Source: Pseudoalteromonas lipolytica (GTDB lineage Bacteria; Pseudomonadota; Gammaproteobacteria; Enterobacterales; Alteromonadaceae). From it: a stretch of 64,000 nt of DNA. A program made the translations under genes and the position numbers. Positions 47,296 to 56,357 of the stretch are shown piece after piece. The notes beneath the pieces are model-generated. The model was not told the origin of the DNA. It was given only the letters and a program-made list of their open reading frames with translations, and made no database searches. Numbering within the stretch: position 1 is the first letter of the stretch; each line of letters opens with the position of its first letter. The stretch lies in the NCBI RefSeq assembly GCF_900116435.1, contig NZ_FPAZ01000010.1, forward strand, positions 95,374 through 159,373. The letters are read 5' to 3'.

Positions 47296-48468
47296 TTAGT
47301 CCTCTTTTAACGCGAGTTGCGTGGTTGGCGCGCTTAACTCAGCGTTATCTAACTTTACTGCCATCCCCTCAGTGGGGTACTCAAGGGCTGAGGTAATGAG
47401 TTTTTCGCCATTCGCAAGGCCGTTATCCGCGATCACCATACCATTTTGTTCACGCACGATATGAAGGGTTTTAAATGTCAGTGTTTCGCCTTCTTGTAAA
47501 ACGGCAATTTTGTTGTCTTTTACTAAGTGGTGTGGCACAACAATGGCATTATCTAAAGCGCGACCTTGAATAGTCGCGTTGATGTATGAGCCAAAACGTA
47601 ATGGATTTTTTTGCTGGTAGGGCGTAGCAACTTGGGCAACTAAATAATTCATTCGACTGCGTTGGTCTACCACACCTTCAGTGCGAACAATGGTAGCTTG
47701 CCACGTGGTTTGTTTACCAGCAAACTCAGCGCTAATAGAAACGTTTGCACCAATACCTTGATTATCCAGATACTGTAAGTCTTTATCGGCAACGGGTAAG
47801 CGGATTTCAGCAAGTGAGGTAGAACTTAAACTGCCAAAGCTGTTACCCGGGTTAACAACACTGCCTAAACTAATTAAGCGTTCTTCGATAATGGCATCGT
47901 AAGGGGCTTTAATATAAGTACGTTCTAAGTTGCGTTTAGCACGCTTAACGCTTGCTTGCGCTGCACGGTAATTAGCAAGTTTTTCAGCGAGTTGTGGTTT
48001 ACGTAGGTAAAGTTCAGAGGGAATAACTTGATGAGAGTCGCCTTTGATACGATCCCACTCAGCTTGCGCAACAGAAACTTGTGCACGTTCAATCTCCAGT
48101 GCAGAACTTGCTTGTGCAAGCCCAGCTTCGGCTTCGATAAGTGCTGCTTCGTAATCATTTGGGTCAATTCGTGCTAGAATATCGCCTTGCTTAACAAAAC
48201 CGCCTTGTACAAACTGATCAGAAAGCGATACAACTTGGCCGCTAACTTGCGCTACAAGCTCGGTGTGATTCTTTGGCTTAACAATGCCGTACGATTTTAC
48301 ATCGAGAGTAATCGTATCAAAGCTCAATGGTTTAATCGATACAAGCGGACGCGTATCTTGTTCTGGTTTTTCGACAGGGGCTTGCTTCATTGAGGCAAAC
48401 GCAAAAGCCATTCCTAAGCCGCCGACTAAAACGGCAATAGGGAGAATGATTTGTTTTTTACTAGCCAC
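47296..48468 (-). CDS. RND efflux membrane fusion protein
   Basis: The 390-residue periplasmic adaptor has an N-terminal membrane anchor (QIILPIAVLVGGLGMAFAF), a biotinyl-lipoyl-like domain (SVKSYGIVKPKNHTELVAQVSGQV), a short helical hairpin (about 110-175) and a beta-barrel (LAEIRLPVADKDLQYL). The start is probably GTG 48468, preceded by AGGGA at seven bases; a GTG fifteen bases earlier is also in frame. It lacks a lipobox, so it is anchored by its helix. It is transcribed with the pump gene. Confidence 0.92.
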   Translation of the reverse strand: MASKKQIILPIAVLVGGLGMAFAFASMKQAPVEKPEQDTRPLVSIKPLSFDTITLDVKSYGIVKPKNHTELVAQVSGQVVSLSDQFVQGGFVKQGDILARIDPNDYEAALIEAEAGLAQASSALEIERAQVSVAQAEWDRIKGDSHQVIPSELYLRKPQLAEKLANYRAAQASVKRAKRNLERTYIKAPYDAIIEERLISLGSVVNPGNSFGSLSSTSLAEIRLPVADKDLQYLDNQGIGANVSISAEFAGKQTTWQATIVRTEGVVDQRSRMNYLVAQVATPYQQKNPLRFGSYINATIQGRALDNAIVVPHHLVKDNKIAVLQEGETLTFKTLHIVREQNGMVIADNGLANGEKLITSALEYPTEGMAVKLDNAELSAPTTQLALKED

Positions 48469-48618
48469 GGGATATTCCCTCACGGTTGACGGTAATGATT
48501 AAATTTAAAATTTGTTAGGCTAAGCATACGCAATAAAGTGTTTACAAGGCGTTTGAAGATGTAACAAACCATTACACATATTACAAAGACGCGATAAAGG
48601 TTCTTAAAGAGGTACGTG

Positions 48619-48879
48619 ATGACAGATAAAATGGCATGTAGATTAGGCTGTGGCGCCTGTTGTATTGCACCTAGTATTAGCTCACCCATTCCAGGGATGC
48701 CAAACGGCAAAGCGGCCGGAGAGCGCTGTATTCAGCTTGATGAGAATAATTTGTGTAAATTATTTGGTGACGAATCAAGACCCAAAGTATGCAGTGATTT
48801 TTCTGCCACGATAGATGTGTGTGGCACGACTAACGAACAAGCATTGTATTTAATTACCGAACTTGAACAGATGACATAA
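48619..48879 (+). CDS. YkgJ-family cysteine-cluster protein
   Basis: The 86-residue protein carries CRLGCGACC near the N-terminus and further cysteines in ERCIQLDENNLCKLFG and KVCSDF, the YkgJ/CxxCxxCC pattern that probably binds zinc or an iron-sulfur cluster. GAGG six bases before ATG 48619 supports the start. It diverges from the RND operon. The biochemical role of the family is not established. Confidence 0.85.
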   Translation: MTDKMACRLGCGACCIAPSISSPIPGMPNGKAAGERCIQLDENNLCKLFGDESRPKVCSDFSATIDVCGTTNEQALYLITELEQMT

Positions 48880-48986
48880 ATTTGGCTGTTGTTTCTGAAA
48901 AGCTTTAAACAATATTTATCATAAAACATTTAGCAAGCTGGTTCTATTTTAGTTACGATACACTGATTTTGTAATTAAGGAAGAAT

Positions 48987-49238
48987 ATGAGACACACATC
49001 CAATGAAGCATGGTTATTTTTGTTGTTAGTTGTATTAGCTATCGTCATGCCATTCATTATCGGTTTAGTGGTGGTAAAAACTTACCGAAGATTTAAACCC
49101 ATAGAACAGGCTGATACGGATTCTGTATCGATTATGAGTTCGATTGAAAGCAAAGATAGTTTTTTTAAAATATTATTTGTGGGTTTTTTAGTTAGCTCTC
49201 CGATATTTTATGGCTTATATCATTCATTTTTAGCCTAA
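48987..49238 (+). CDS. Hypothetical small inner-membrane protein
   Basis: I do not recognise this 83-residue protein. Two hydrophobic helices (about 9-31 and 62-80) flank a polar loop with a basic start (KTYRRFK) and acidic middle. AAGGA five bases before ATG gives a good ribosome site. It ends 14 bases before the first copy of the duplicated terminator. Confidence 0.6.
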   Translation: MRHTSNEAWLFLLLVVLAIVMPFIIGLVVVKTYRRFKPIEQADTDSVSIMSSIESKDSFFKILFVGFLVSSPIFYGLYHSFLA

Positions 49239-49248
49239 GAATATAACC

Positions 49249-49285
49249 AAAAATGCCAGTCTTATTGACTGGCATTTTTGGTTTG
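49249..49285 (+). terminator. Terminator, copy 1 of a 34-bp direct repeat
   Basis: AAAAATGCCAGTC/GACTGGCATTTTT with a TTATT loop is a bidirectional terminator. The block 49252-49285 is identical, base for base, to 50250-50283. Confidence 0.9.
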
Positions 49286-49468
49286 CGATCAGTAGAAAAG
49301 GCTTCTTTGAATGATTTATAAAAATTAAACAGATACTTTGAAATAACTACATTTCAGTTCGCAATAAAAATACTCAACTCATATCTATTCGACTTATCTA
49401 TTAACTGGAGAGTGAGCTATTTAGGCTAATCTAGTTTTGAAAGTGAGCTTATTTAATTAAGGGATTAA

Positions 49469-50227
49469 ATGAAAAAATCAAAAATTATCCTTGCAAATTG
49501 TCCTGATATAGAAAGTTTTGAGGTTGTTTTCTCTAATTCGAGTTTGAACTTATCTGCTTACGAAAATACCTTAACAGGTTATTGGAATGACGTAATTGAG
49601 GACTCAAATAAAGCAGGTATCGAGGTATGGGATGGACTGTATTATCGGCTAGAGAATATTGATGAGTTGATAAATGGTGCAATGCAATTGCAATTAAGTA
49701 CTGTGCCATATTCAACGGTTCGCTCGCTTATAAAGTTAAAGCAAAGCCATAATACCCTAGATAGTAGCTACTTTTCTTATCATATAAATACAGGGGCTTT
49801 GATATCGACAAGTGATGACTTGTTTGTATTTGGTCAAAAAACAAGACAGTCAGGAACTCAATTTATTGATCTTATTGGAGGTGGACTTCAAAAGGATGAG
49901 TTAACAGTAAAGCAGGTTGCTGATATCAAAAATAATATTTTAAAAGAAGCATTTGAAGAGGCGAATATTTCGAGCTCAATGATTGATTGGGTAAACCTTA
50001 ATTCATTTGTTCTAACTAATACAATGAGTGTTATCATTTTATTCAATATCAAACTCAACGTAGATAAAAGCCAATTATTAAAAGCATTTGAGAGTAGAGT
50101 AGAAAATGAGCTATCAGGTTTAGAATTTTTCGATAAGCTAGATGTCGGTGAATTTAGTCGTCGAGAAAATGCGCTTTCTTATTTGAGTTTAATACCGCAG
50201 TTAGTAAAGAATTATTCAGTCAGATGA
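49469..50227 (+). CDS. Nudix-hydrolase-like protein in a repeat-flanked segment
   Basis: The 252-residue protein resembles Nudix enzymes in its second half: IDLIGGGLQKDE, then KEAFEEANI (about residues 155-163), where the Nudix box has REUxEExGU; the Arg is Lys and the final Gly is Asn, so activity is uncertain. The N-terminal 110 residues match nothing I know. Nudix proteins hydrolyse nucleoside diphosphates linked to other groups. The gene is clearly AT-richer than its neighbours and sits between two identical terminator copies, which suggests it arrived as a unit. AAGGG five bases before ATG supports the start. Confidence 0.6.
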   Translation: MKKSKIILANCPDIESFEVVFSNSSLNLSAYENTLTGYWNDVIEDSNKAGIEVWDGLYYRLENIDELINGAMQLQLSTVPYSTVRSLIKLKQSHNTLDSSYFSYHINTGALISTSDDLFVFGQKTRQSGTQFIDLIGGGLQKDELTVKQVADIKNNILKEAFEEANISSSMIDWVNLNSFVLTNTMSVIILFNIKLNVDKSQLLKAFESRVENELSGLEFFDKLDVGEFSRRENALSYLSLIPQLVKNYSVR

Positions 50228-50249
50228 TGTTTATATCTAAATTATGCTT

Positions 50250-50283
50250 AATGCCAGTCTTATTGACTGGCATTTTTGGTTTG
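50250..50283 (+). terminator. Terminator, copy 2 of the 34-bp direct repeat
   Basis: Identical to 49252-49285 over 34 bases. Here the left A-tract is missing (preceded by GCTT), so it works well after the Nudix-like gene but poorly for the convergent TonB receptor gene. Confidence 0.9.
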
Positions 50284-50287
50284 TGAA

Positions 50288-52126
50288 CTACCAGCTATAC
50301 GTAGCGCTTAGTGTATATTGCTCGCCACGTCCTGGAGTGCCGGGGACTTCTTCGAATGATTCATCCCATATGTTGTCTGCTGCTAAAGTAATAAACACAT
50401 TTTCAAGCTGAGCCGGAGTGAATTTTAGCGTCAGTTGCGTAAAGAAGGCTTCATCGCTTGAGCGTCTCAGGCGATTGCTGTGCTGTTTACGCCATTCATT
50501 ATCAATACGCAGTTCAAGTACGTCCATTGGTTGCCAAACTGCACCGAGTGTTACACGGTGATCTGGATAGTTTAGGGCGTAAAAACTCGCATCAATATCC
50601 GCTGCGCCATAATCTTCGGACTTTTCTAAATAGGTGTAGCTGGCAATAAGCTCGGTGGTGTCAAACGACTTATTAGCTAGGAACTCAACCCCTAAAGTAT
50701 CAATATCAACAGGGTTGGCAAAACGCGCTGAGGTTGCATCAAAGCGGTAGGTCCAGTCAGTGAGGTTTTTATCTTTACGATAAAATATCGCTGAATCTAA
50801 GCGCCATGTTTGCTCTTCAATTAGCAAGCCTAACTCGAGGTTGTCGGTCGTTTCGCGCTCAAGGTTGTAGTTACTTCTGAATAAACCACCTGTTTCGCTG
50901 CCACCAATCGCTGTATAACCTGGTACTTGAGTTGCCTCTGCGTATGACGCATACCACGTGTGTTCACTGCCATTTTGATTGACAACTTTAAGGCTCGCAT
51001 CAGCAATGAAGGAGGTATCTGAACTATCACGATTTGTGTTATCAAATGCTGCACCTGCACGCACGGTAAGCTGTTTGTCAGTAGCAAGTGCCGTTGTGTA
51101 TTCTGGCAATACGCTTAACTTCGTGTAATTGCGTGAAGTAAAGTTGTTTTCAAGAGAAGTAGACTCAATAGAATCTGCAATAAATTGCCCTGAGTAGTTA
51201 ATTGCATATGCCGTGTTGAGTGCGTGGCGGCCCGATAACCCCAGTGATTTTACCGTTGTTTCGTGAAAAGCTTCAAAAATAGCGGGGTTTTCACGTGATA
51301 ATACATAGTGATCGTTATGTTTACGATAATAACCGGTCACTTCAAATGTATTGCTCGCACCGTACAAGTGTTTGTGATTTAACATTACCAATGTGGTTTC
51401 AAGATCTTCGGTTTCATTAAAATTAAACGGCGTGTATAAGTTGGGCCAACCAAAAAACTTTGCTTGTTTACCGAACATTAAATCAGTTTGTGAAGTGTCA
51501 CTTGCCAGTTGAATGCGTGCCGATGCGCGTTCAAAATCATGGTCACCATTCTTAATAGAACCATCACTTTTTGAATGAGAATACTCACCTTCTAAGCCTA
51601 AGCGCCAATCAGGCATGCTCTCAAGCTTTTGGCTGTGCGCTGCATGAATACTCTGTAAGTTAAAGCCATTGCTACCAACCCCTAACGAAGCACTCCCCGT
51701 GCTTGTAATAGGTCGCCAGCCAAATGAAACGGTCCCTACAGAGCTATTCATGCCATATAGAGCGTTATCAGCACCGGTTAGAACAGCTGGGCCTGCTAGC
51801 ATCTGCGGTGCAATAGGAATTTCTGCAAAGTAATGCCCTGACTGTGGATCGAATAAGGTGCTGCTGCCAACACGAAAGCCGGTATTTTCAAAAATACCCC
51901 CCCGTATCGTCACATCGGCTTGTGCCTCAGCCATATTACGTGATTGTAAGTCGACACGTGGGTCGTATTCTAAATTTGAAACGGGCGCATCAAAGGTGCC
52001 AACAGGTTCTTTATTGGCTGTTGCTGATACTTCAACGGTGATTTGTTCAATGTTGTTTGCTTCTTTTGCAAACAGTGAGCAAGTGACGAATAATGCAGGA
52101 AGTGTGAAGTGTACCGCTCGTACCAT
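50288..52126 (-). CDS. TonB-dependent outer-membrane receptor
   Basis: The 612-residue receptor has a signal peptide (to about residue 20), a TonB-box-like EQITVEVSA, a plug domain (about 45-150, with DVTIRGGIFENTGFRVG and the NALYGMNSSVGTVSF turn) and a beta-barrel ending in aromatic Trp (TLSATYSW). The small size resembles BtuB-like or xenosiderophore receptors, but the ligand is not evident and no cobalamin riboswitch or clear Fur box is seen upstream. It lies downstream of a lipoprotein-type gene's opposite flank and ends five bases from the second terminator copy. Confidence 0.9.
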   Translation of the reverse strand: MVRAVHFTLPALFVTCSLFAKEANNIEQITVEVSATANKEPVGTFDAPVSNLEYDPRVDLQSRNMAEAQADVTIRGGIFENTGFRVGSSTLFDPQSGHYFAEIPIAPQMLAGPAVLTGADNALYGMNSSVGTVSFGWRPITSTGSASLGVGSNGFNLQSIHAAHSQKLESMPDWRLGLEGEYSHSKSDGSIKNGDHDFERASARIQLASDTSQTDLMFGKQAKFFGWPNLYTPFNFNETEDLETTLVMLNHKHLYGASNTFEVTGYYRKHNDHYVLSRENPAIFEAFHETTVKSLGLSGRHALNTAYAINYSGQFIADSIESTSLENNFTSRNYTKLSVLPEYTTALATDKQLTVRAGAAFDNTNRDSSDTSFIADASLKVVNQNGSEHTWYASYAEATQVPGYTAIGGSETGGLFRSNYNLERETTDNLELGLLIEEQTWRLDSAIFYRKDKNLTDWTYRFDATSARFANPVDIDTLGVEFLANKSFDTTELIASYTYLEKSEDYGAADIDASFYALNYPDHRVTLGAVWQPMDVLELRIDNEWRKQHSNRLRRSSDEAFFTQLTLKFTPAQLENVFITLAADNIWDESFEEVPGTPGRGEQYTLSATYSW

Positions 52127-52157
52127 CTAAAACTCTCTTATGATTACTGTGTTGAGA

Positions 52158-52198
52158 GCAGTGGGGTTAATTACCGTATAAACATGGCAAACCACTGC
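52158..52198. repeat. Inverted repeat in the TonB receptor leader
   Basis: GCAGTGG (52158-52164) and CCACTGC (52192-52198) could pair over a 27-base loop in the 5' leader of the receptor mRNA. It is not a recognisable riboswitch. Confidence 0.3.
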
Positions 52199-52269
52199 AA
52201 AATTGCGGCTATTGTATCTGAATCACTGAGTTATACCACTCCAACCAGCATTGATTTAGGCATAAAAAA

Positions 52270-52288
52270 ACCGCGAATTAATCGCGGT
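52270..52288 (-). terminator. Intrinsic terminator after the DUF4136 gene
   Basis: ACCGCGA/TCGCGGT with an ATTAA loop is followed on the minus strand by TTTTTTT. Confidence 0.85.
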
Positions 52289-52307
52289 CTTTTATCGAAA
52301 CATGTAA

Positions 52308-52859
52308 TTATTGCTTCACTGACTGTGGCGGAAAGTTACTTAAAATATTCGCGACAGTTTCTTTGATCACTTCAGTACGTTTTTCTGGTGACTGGTTCTT
52401 TTGTAAACGACCTTCTTTAGCTCCACGCCAAACAAGTTGGTTAGAAGCGCGGTCGACAACATCTAAAATTAATGTGCCTACTTCGTACTCACGCGTTGTT
52501 GTTTGCGTGTTGTAGCCCATGCCCCAATAATTCCAGCGTGCGCCATAACCAACATTAAACGTATCTACATCGATTTTAGTATCAACTGATGCATGGTAGT
52601 TAATAAGTACATCAGCTTGTGCAACGTCAACTAGTTGCATACCACTTTTTTCAAGTTCAGCATTTACCGCTTCGCGGACACGCTTTTCCATTAATGGACT
52701 GATTTGGTAGTTTGCAACATTCTTTGTTAGGCTCGCGTTAGGAACCCACGAGAAAGTTTTATAGTTGCTAAAGTCAGCTGATTTATCGTAATCCCAATCA
52801 GGGGTTTTAGCACAAGCCGCTAAAAATAAAACAGCCGTTGCGATTAATAAGTTCTTCAT
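52308..52859 (-). CDS. DUF4136-domain lipoprotein
   Basis: The 183-residue protein begins with a lipoprotein signal ending in the lipobox LAAC (about residue 16) and continues with DYDKSADFSNYKTFSW, the characteristic opening of DUF4136. The rest matches the family pattern (VDVAQADVLINYHASVD, GTLILDVVDRASNQLVWRG). The function of the family is not known; it sits in the outer or inner membrane facing the periplasm. GGAG precedes ATG 52859. It follows mksB on the same strand after 164 bases, but is probably independent. Confidence 0.88.
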   Translation of the reverse strand: MKNLLIATAVLFLAACAKTPDWDYDKSADFSNYKTFSWVPNASLTKNVANYQISPLMEKRVREAVNAELEKSGMQLVDVAQADVLINYHASVDTKIDVDTFNVGYGARWNYWGMGYNTQTTTREYEVGTLILDVVDRASNQLVWRGAKEGRLQKNQSPEKRTEVIKETVANILSNFPPQSVKQ

Positions 52860-53023
52860 ACTGTTTGCTCCTTGGCAAAAATTTCCACTACTTGATTGAT
52901 AACATAACACAAAAATAATTCAACTGAATGATTATTTAGTTACTATGGCACATTTCAAAAAAAGTAATGTAATAGAATGTAAATATAGTCATCCTTGACT
53001 GAATCATTTATTAATTTATGTGA

Positions 53024-55810
53024 TTAGGCGCTGTGTTCGACCTCAATCCAGTCTTTTTCATCGACCCAGTTTTGTGCCCCATCTTTTACTGTCCGAATAG
53101 GTACGATGTAGTCACAACTCACTTGTGGCTTAACAGATGCAAAAATTGGCACAAAGCCAAAACTCAATGCGGTTTCTATTATTGCTTTTTGGTTTTGTGG
53201 GTCGATATCCGCCGCTTCATCAATATAAATAGGGATACGGTATAAGTTTTGTTCTTGATCACTTAACAGGTAGCGAATAAACAGCATGCCACATAGTAAC
53301 TTAATTGTTATACGTGTGCCGTTAGAGCCCGCGGAGTCAATTTTTTCGAAGTGCTCTGTTTCACCTGCACGGTTTACTACCTCAAAGCGAATATCAAATA
53401 AATCGGTCAGTGTTAATCCCGCTTTATCTGAAGCGAGCTTAATTAAATGATCTTTTGCTTCGTTTACTGCCGACTCACTGTACGGCTCTTGGCTTAATAA
53501 ATCGAGAGTATCACCTTGCTCAAACTGGTTTGAGGTACTGATAATGGTGTCGATGCTATCAACCAACATTTTTCGCGGGATCACATTGATCTTAAAGGCT
53601 TGTAAGTTTGAAATACGATGCTGACTAATGCCTTTGTTAAAGCTATTCATTTCGCGGCGAAGGCGATCTAGGTCTTCACGCAGGCCTTTAATGGTGGCTG
53701 CTACTTCGGTAAGGGCAACTCGGCCTTGGCGCTCAACCGCATCGCGTTCGTTATCAATATTGTGAAACGCGCTTATTAGTTTTTCGTACTTAGTGAACTC
53801 ATCGTTTTCGTTATCGAACTTTGTAATTCCTGCATTGTAAATATGCATGTAGGTATTGCGCACGTTGATATCAAAGTTTCTCAGCTCTTGGCAATCTTTA
53901 TTAAAATGATGAATGAGATCACTTAAGTTATCAAAATCAATGCTGATTTCGATCATGTACGGCGTTACTTTGCCCGAGTAAAAATCGAGAGTATGGTCAA
54001 TTCGCTCCGACTTAACTTGGCGTAAGCGGTCAGCTTGGCGGGCGAGTAGATCTTTTTTCGATTTGATAATTGAACGACGATCACTAATTGACCCACTGTT
54101 TTTTTGGATATCTTGCAGGTAATCGTCCACTTGTTCGCGTTCAGCATTTAGCTGCTCTTTAAGCAGGGTTTGCGCATCAACAGATTGCTGCATGATTTCA
54201 AATTGCTCAAAGCGTTTTAACGCTTCTTCAGAGGCCATTAGCTCATCATAAAGCGCGTCTTTCTCTTTTTGCTTTTGGGCGACATTGGCAGCAACTTCGC
54301 GCTGTTGTTTAAACTCTTTTAATGAGTTTTCAAGTGCGGCTAATTGTGCGGTTAATTGCTCTTTGTTTTCGCCAGTTTGCATTTGCACTGGGCTAAGCTT
54401 TTTGAGCTTAATCGTTGCACCCGGTAGGGTAAGAATACCGCCTTTTACGTTGGCTGATAATTGCTCTAAAAATTCCCCAAAGGCATCTTCGTCAGTAATC
54501 TCGACATCCCCATTGCTGGTGGTTGCAAACGAGAGAATATCGGGATTGAGAATACGCGAGATTTCTTCAACTTCTTTTAAAGACAAGTCTTCACGCATAC
54601 GAGTAAAGAGGTTGAACTCTAAGTTTTTCAGCTGCAGCTTTAAGCTTTTAATTTGCTTTTGTGTTTCGCTGATGCGGTAATCAAGCGTGTGTAAGCTTTG
54701 CCCTTGTGCGCTGTTTAATGAATGCGACAGCGACTCATAGTCCTGCTTAAGCTGAGTAAGGCTTACTTTTAAAGTGGCTTTATTAACCAGTTCAAACTCA
54801 GATTTTAATGCTCGGTAGTCTAAAAACCATTGCTCAATTTGCGTTTGTTTGCGTTCAATATCGCGAGACTGTTGAATGTATAACTGTTGCTTTTGTTCAA
54901 ATTCGTGTTTTTCGTGCTCGATATCTTCAAGGGCAAGATTGAGCTCTGTTAGCTGCTCTTGTTGATAGCTTTCAAAGTCAATTAAAGCTTGGTCAATCTT
55001 AGGTGCGTACGCAGCCAGTTTACCTTTTAATACGGTTTGATTTTCAAGCATAGATTCAAGGGCTGCAATAGGCTCTTGCATTGATTCAAGGGCTTTTAAC
55101 TCGCGTTTGGCACGGTTTACTTTGTCGAATGAGCGACGCCATACTTCATAAAAGTCTACCCGAGAGTTTGACATATGACGCTCAAACACACGCAGCATAA
55201 AGCGTTTAACATCACTGGCACCGAGCTTGTGCAAGTTAAGAATACGGCGGAAGATTTCTTTGTAAATTGCCGAGTCTTGTACGTTATTCAGCGGGATCAT
55301 TTTTAAATTGATATCGCCATCAAACGGCGTCGCACCACCAGTTAAAAGGGCGTTGAGCTCTTGTGCTTTAAGTTCAATAGGATTGAATCCTTGCTCTTTT
55401 AAATGATTAAACAGCTTAGTGAACTTAACAATAGTTTTGCCTTGGGTGTAATGGTCAAGGTGTAGTTTGCCCTGATAGCAAAAAAACTGATGTGCGAACC
55501 CTGCAATTTTACCCAAACCAGCAACCCCAATGACCACTGGGCCGTTTGGTAAGTCGGCTTCAAGTAATATATATGATTGGTCGGATGAAAAATAAAACTT
55601 TCGGGTTTCATCTAAATCGTGACCATCCCACTCGGTAAGGCGTAAATCATTAATTAGCGGAAACTGCAGGGCATTAATAACAGAGCTTTTTCCGGTATTG
55701 TTAGGGGCACAAATCGAGCTACTTTTATCAAGCGGGATCACGCATTTTGCATAGCCAGCGGTATTTAATAGCGCAAGCTTACTGAGTCCGTATAGGCTTT
55801 GGCTTTGCAT
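53024..55810 (-). CDS. mksB: MksB, SMC-like ATPase of an MksBEF condensin
   Basis: The 928-residue protein has an N-terminal Walker A loop APNNTGKSS (35-43), two long coiled-coil arms (about 230-410 and 490-720), and a C-terminal head with GSNGTRITIKLLCGML (from 828) in the signature position and Walker B IPIYIDEAADID (about 859-870). This is the plan of MksB, the SMC-like motor of MksBEF, which compacts or segregates DNA. The same family (JetC) works in Wadjet anti-plasmid systems, but no JetD/MksG nuclease gene is adjacent. Its ATG overlaps the mksE stop. Confidence 0.88.
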   Translation of the reverse strand: MQSQSLYGLSKLALLNTAGYAKCVIPLDKSSSICAPNNTGKSSVINALQFPLINDLRLTEWDGHDLDETRKFYFSSDQSYILLEADLPNGPVVIGVAGLGKIAGFAHQFFCYQGKLHLDHYTQGKTIVKFTKLFNHLKEQGFNPIELKAQELNALLTGGATPFDGDINLKMIPLNNVQDSAIYKEIFRRILNLHKLGASDVKRFMLRVFERHMSNSRVDFYEVWRRSFDKVNRAKRELKALESMQEPIAALESMLENQTVLKGKLAAYAPKIDQALIDFESYQQEQLTELNLALEDIEHEKHEFEQKQQLYIQQSRDIERKQTQIEQWFLDYRALKSEFELVNKATLKVSLTQLKQDYESLSHSLNSAQGQSLHTLDYRISETQKQIKSLKLQLKNLEFNLFTRMREDLSLKEVEEISRILNPDILSFATTSNGDVEITDEDAFGEFLEQLSANVKGGILTLPGATIKLKKLSPVQMQTGENKEQLTAQLAALENSLKEFKQQREVAANVAQKQKEKDALYDELMASEEALKRFEQFEIMQQSVDAQTLLKEQLNAEREQVDDYLQDIQKNSGSISDRRSIIKSKKDLLARQADRLRQVKSERIDHTLDFYSGKVTPYMIEISIDFDNLSDLIHHFNKDCQELRNFDINVRNTYMHIYNAGITKFDNENDEFTKYEKLISAFHNIDNERDAVERQGRVALTEVAATIKGLREDLDRLRREMNSFNKGISQHRISNLQAFKINVIPRKMLVDSIDTIISTSNQFEQGDTLDLLSQEPYSESAVNEAKDHLIKLASDKAGLTLTDLFDIRFEVVNRAGETEHFEKIDSAGSNGTRITIKLLCGMLFIRYLLSDQEQNLYRIPIYIDEAADIDPQNQKAIIETALSFGFVPIFASVKPQVSCDYIVPIRTVKDGAQNWVDEKDWIEVEHSA

Positions 55811-56355
55811 TATTCGTCATCTCCTAGGTAGGTTTCTTCGTTTACTTCCATTAATGCATCGATATAACGATAAATAGGGGCTTGTAGCATAAAGCCGTTT
55901 TCAACTTCGCGGGCAAGTCCTAAGCGCACCATACGTAGATACACATCTTTACGTAAATCTGAGCCAGAGAAAATTTCAAGTTGATCAAACAAATGTTTAT
56001 TAATTTGCACAAGGGTTTGCATGAGCTCTAAGTCATTAACCTCGTCGAACAAAGCGCGCATCGGGTCTTTACCTGTGTTGGCATAGTGTTCAATCAAAAT
56101 GTAAATAGTCAGTGCAATAGCGCGCGAGATCTTGCCCATATTAGGTGTGCTTTCATCGCTGCCAAAGTAGTAATAGCCACGGCTATCGTGTTGTAAATCA
56201 TGACCGAGTGCATTGAATAGGGCGCGATAAGCATCAATGTGTTGATCAAGCTCTTGCCACATTAAGGTGTCTTGCTCGCTAATGTGATAGCCTGAGGTGA
56301 GCTTTTTATTAATCGCTTGTAGATGTGTTAAATCATCTAAATTAATATCTGTCAT
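55810..56355 (-). CDS. mksE: MksE, accessory subunit of the MksBEF condensin
   Basis: The 181-residue protein is mostly helical with winged-helix-like segments (EVNDLELMQTLVQINKHLFDQLEIFSGSDLRKDVYLRMVRLGL). It corresponds to the MksE (KITE) subunit that dimerises on the kleisin. It starts two bases after mksF and overlaps mksB by one base, so the three are translated together. The assignment relies mainly on position and size. Confidence 0.82.
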   Translation of the reverse strand: MTDINLDDLTHLQAINKKLTSGYHISEQDTLMWQELDQHIDAYRALFNALGHDLQHDSRGYYYFGSDESTPNMGKISRAIALTIYILIEHYANTGKDPMRALFDEVNDLELMQTLVQINKHLFDQLEIFSGSDLRKDVYLRMVRLGLAREVENGFMLQAPIYRYIDALMEVNEETYLGDDE

Positions 56356-56357
56356 AG

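Noticed and set aside
52127..52307. Cobalamin riboswitch before the TonB receptor gene.
   Set aside because: There is a GCAGTGG/CCACTGC inverted repeat, but no B12 box or other conserved cobalamin-aptamer segments; the region is also too short for a full element.
52308..53023. A JetD/MksG nuclease gene downstream of mksB, which would make the locus a Wadjet defence system.
   Set aside because: The downstream gene is a short DUF4136 lipoprotein with a clear lipobox; no Toprim-like protein is encoded on either strand nearby.
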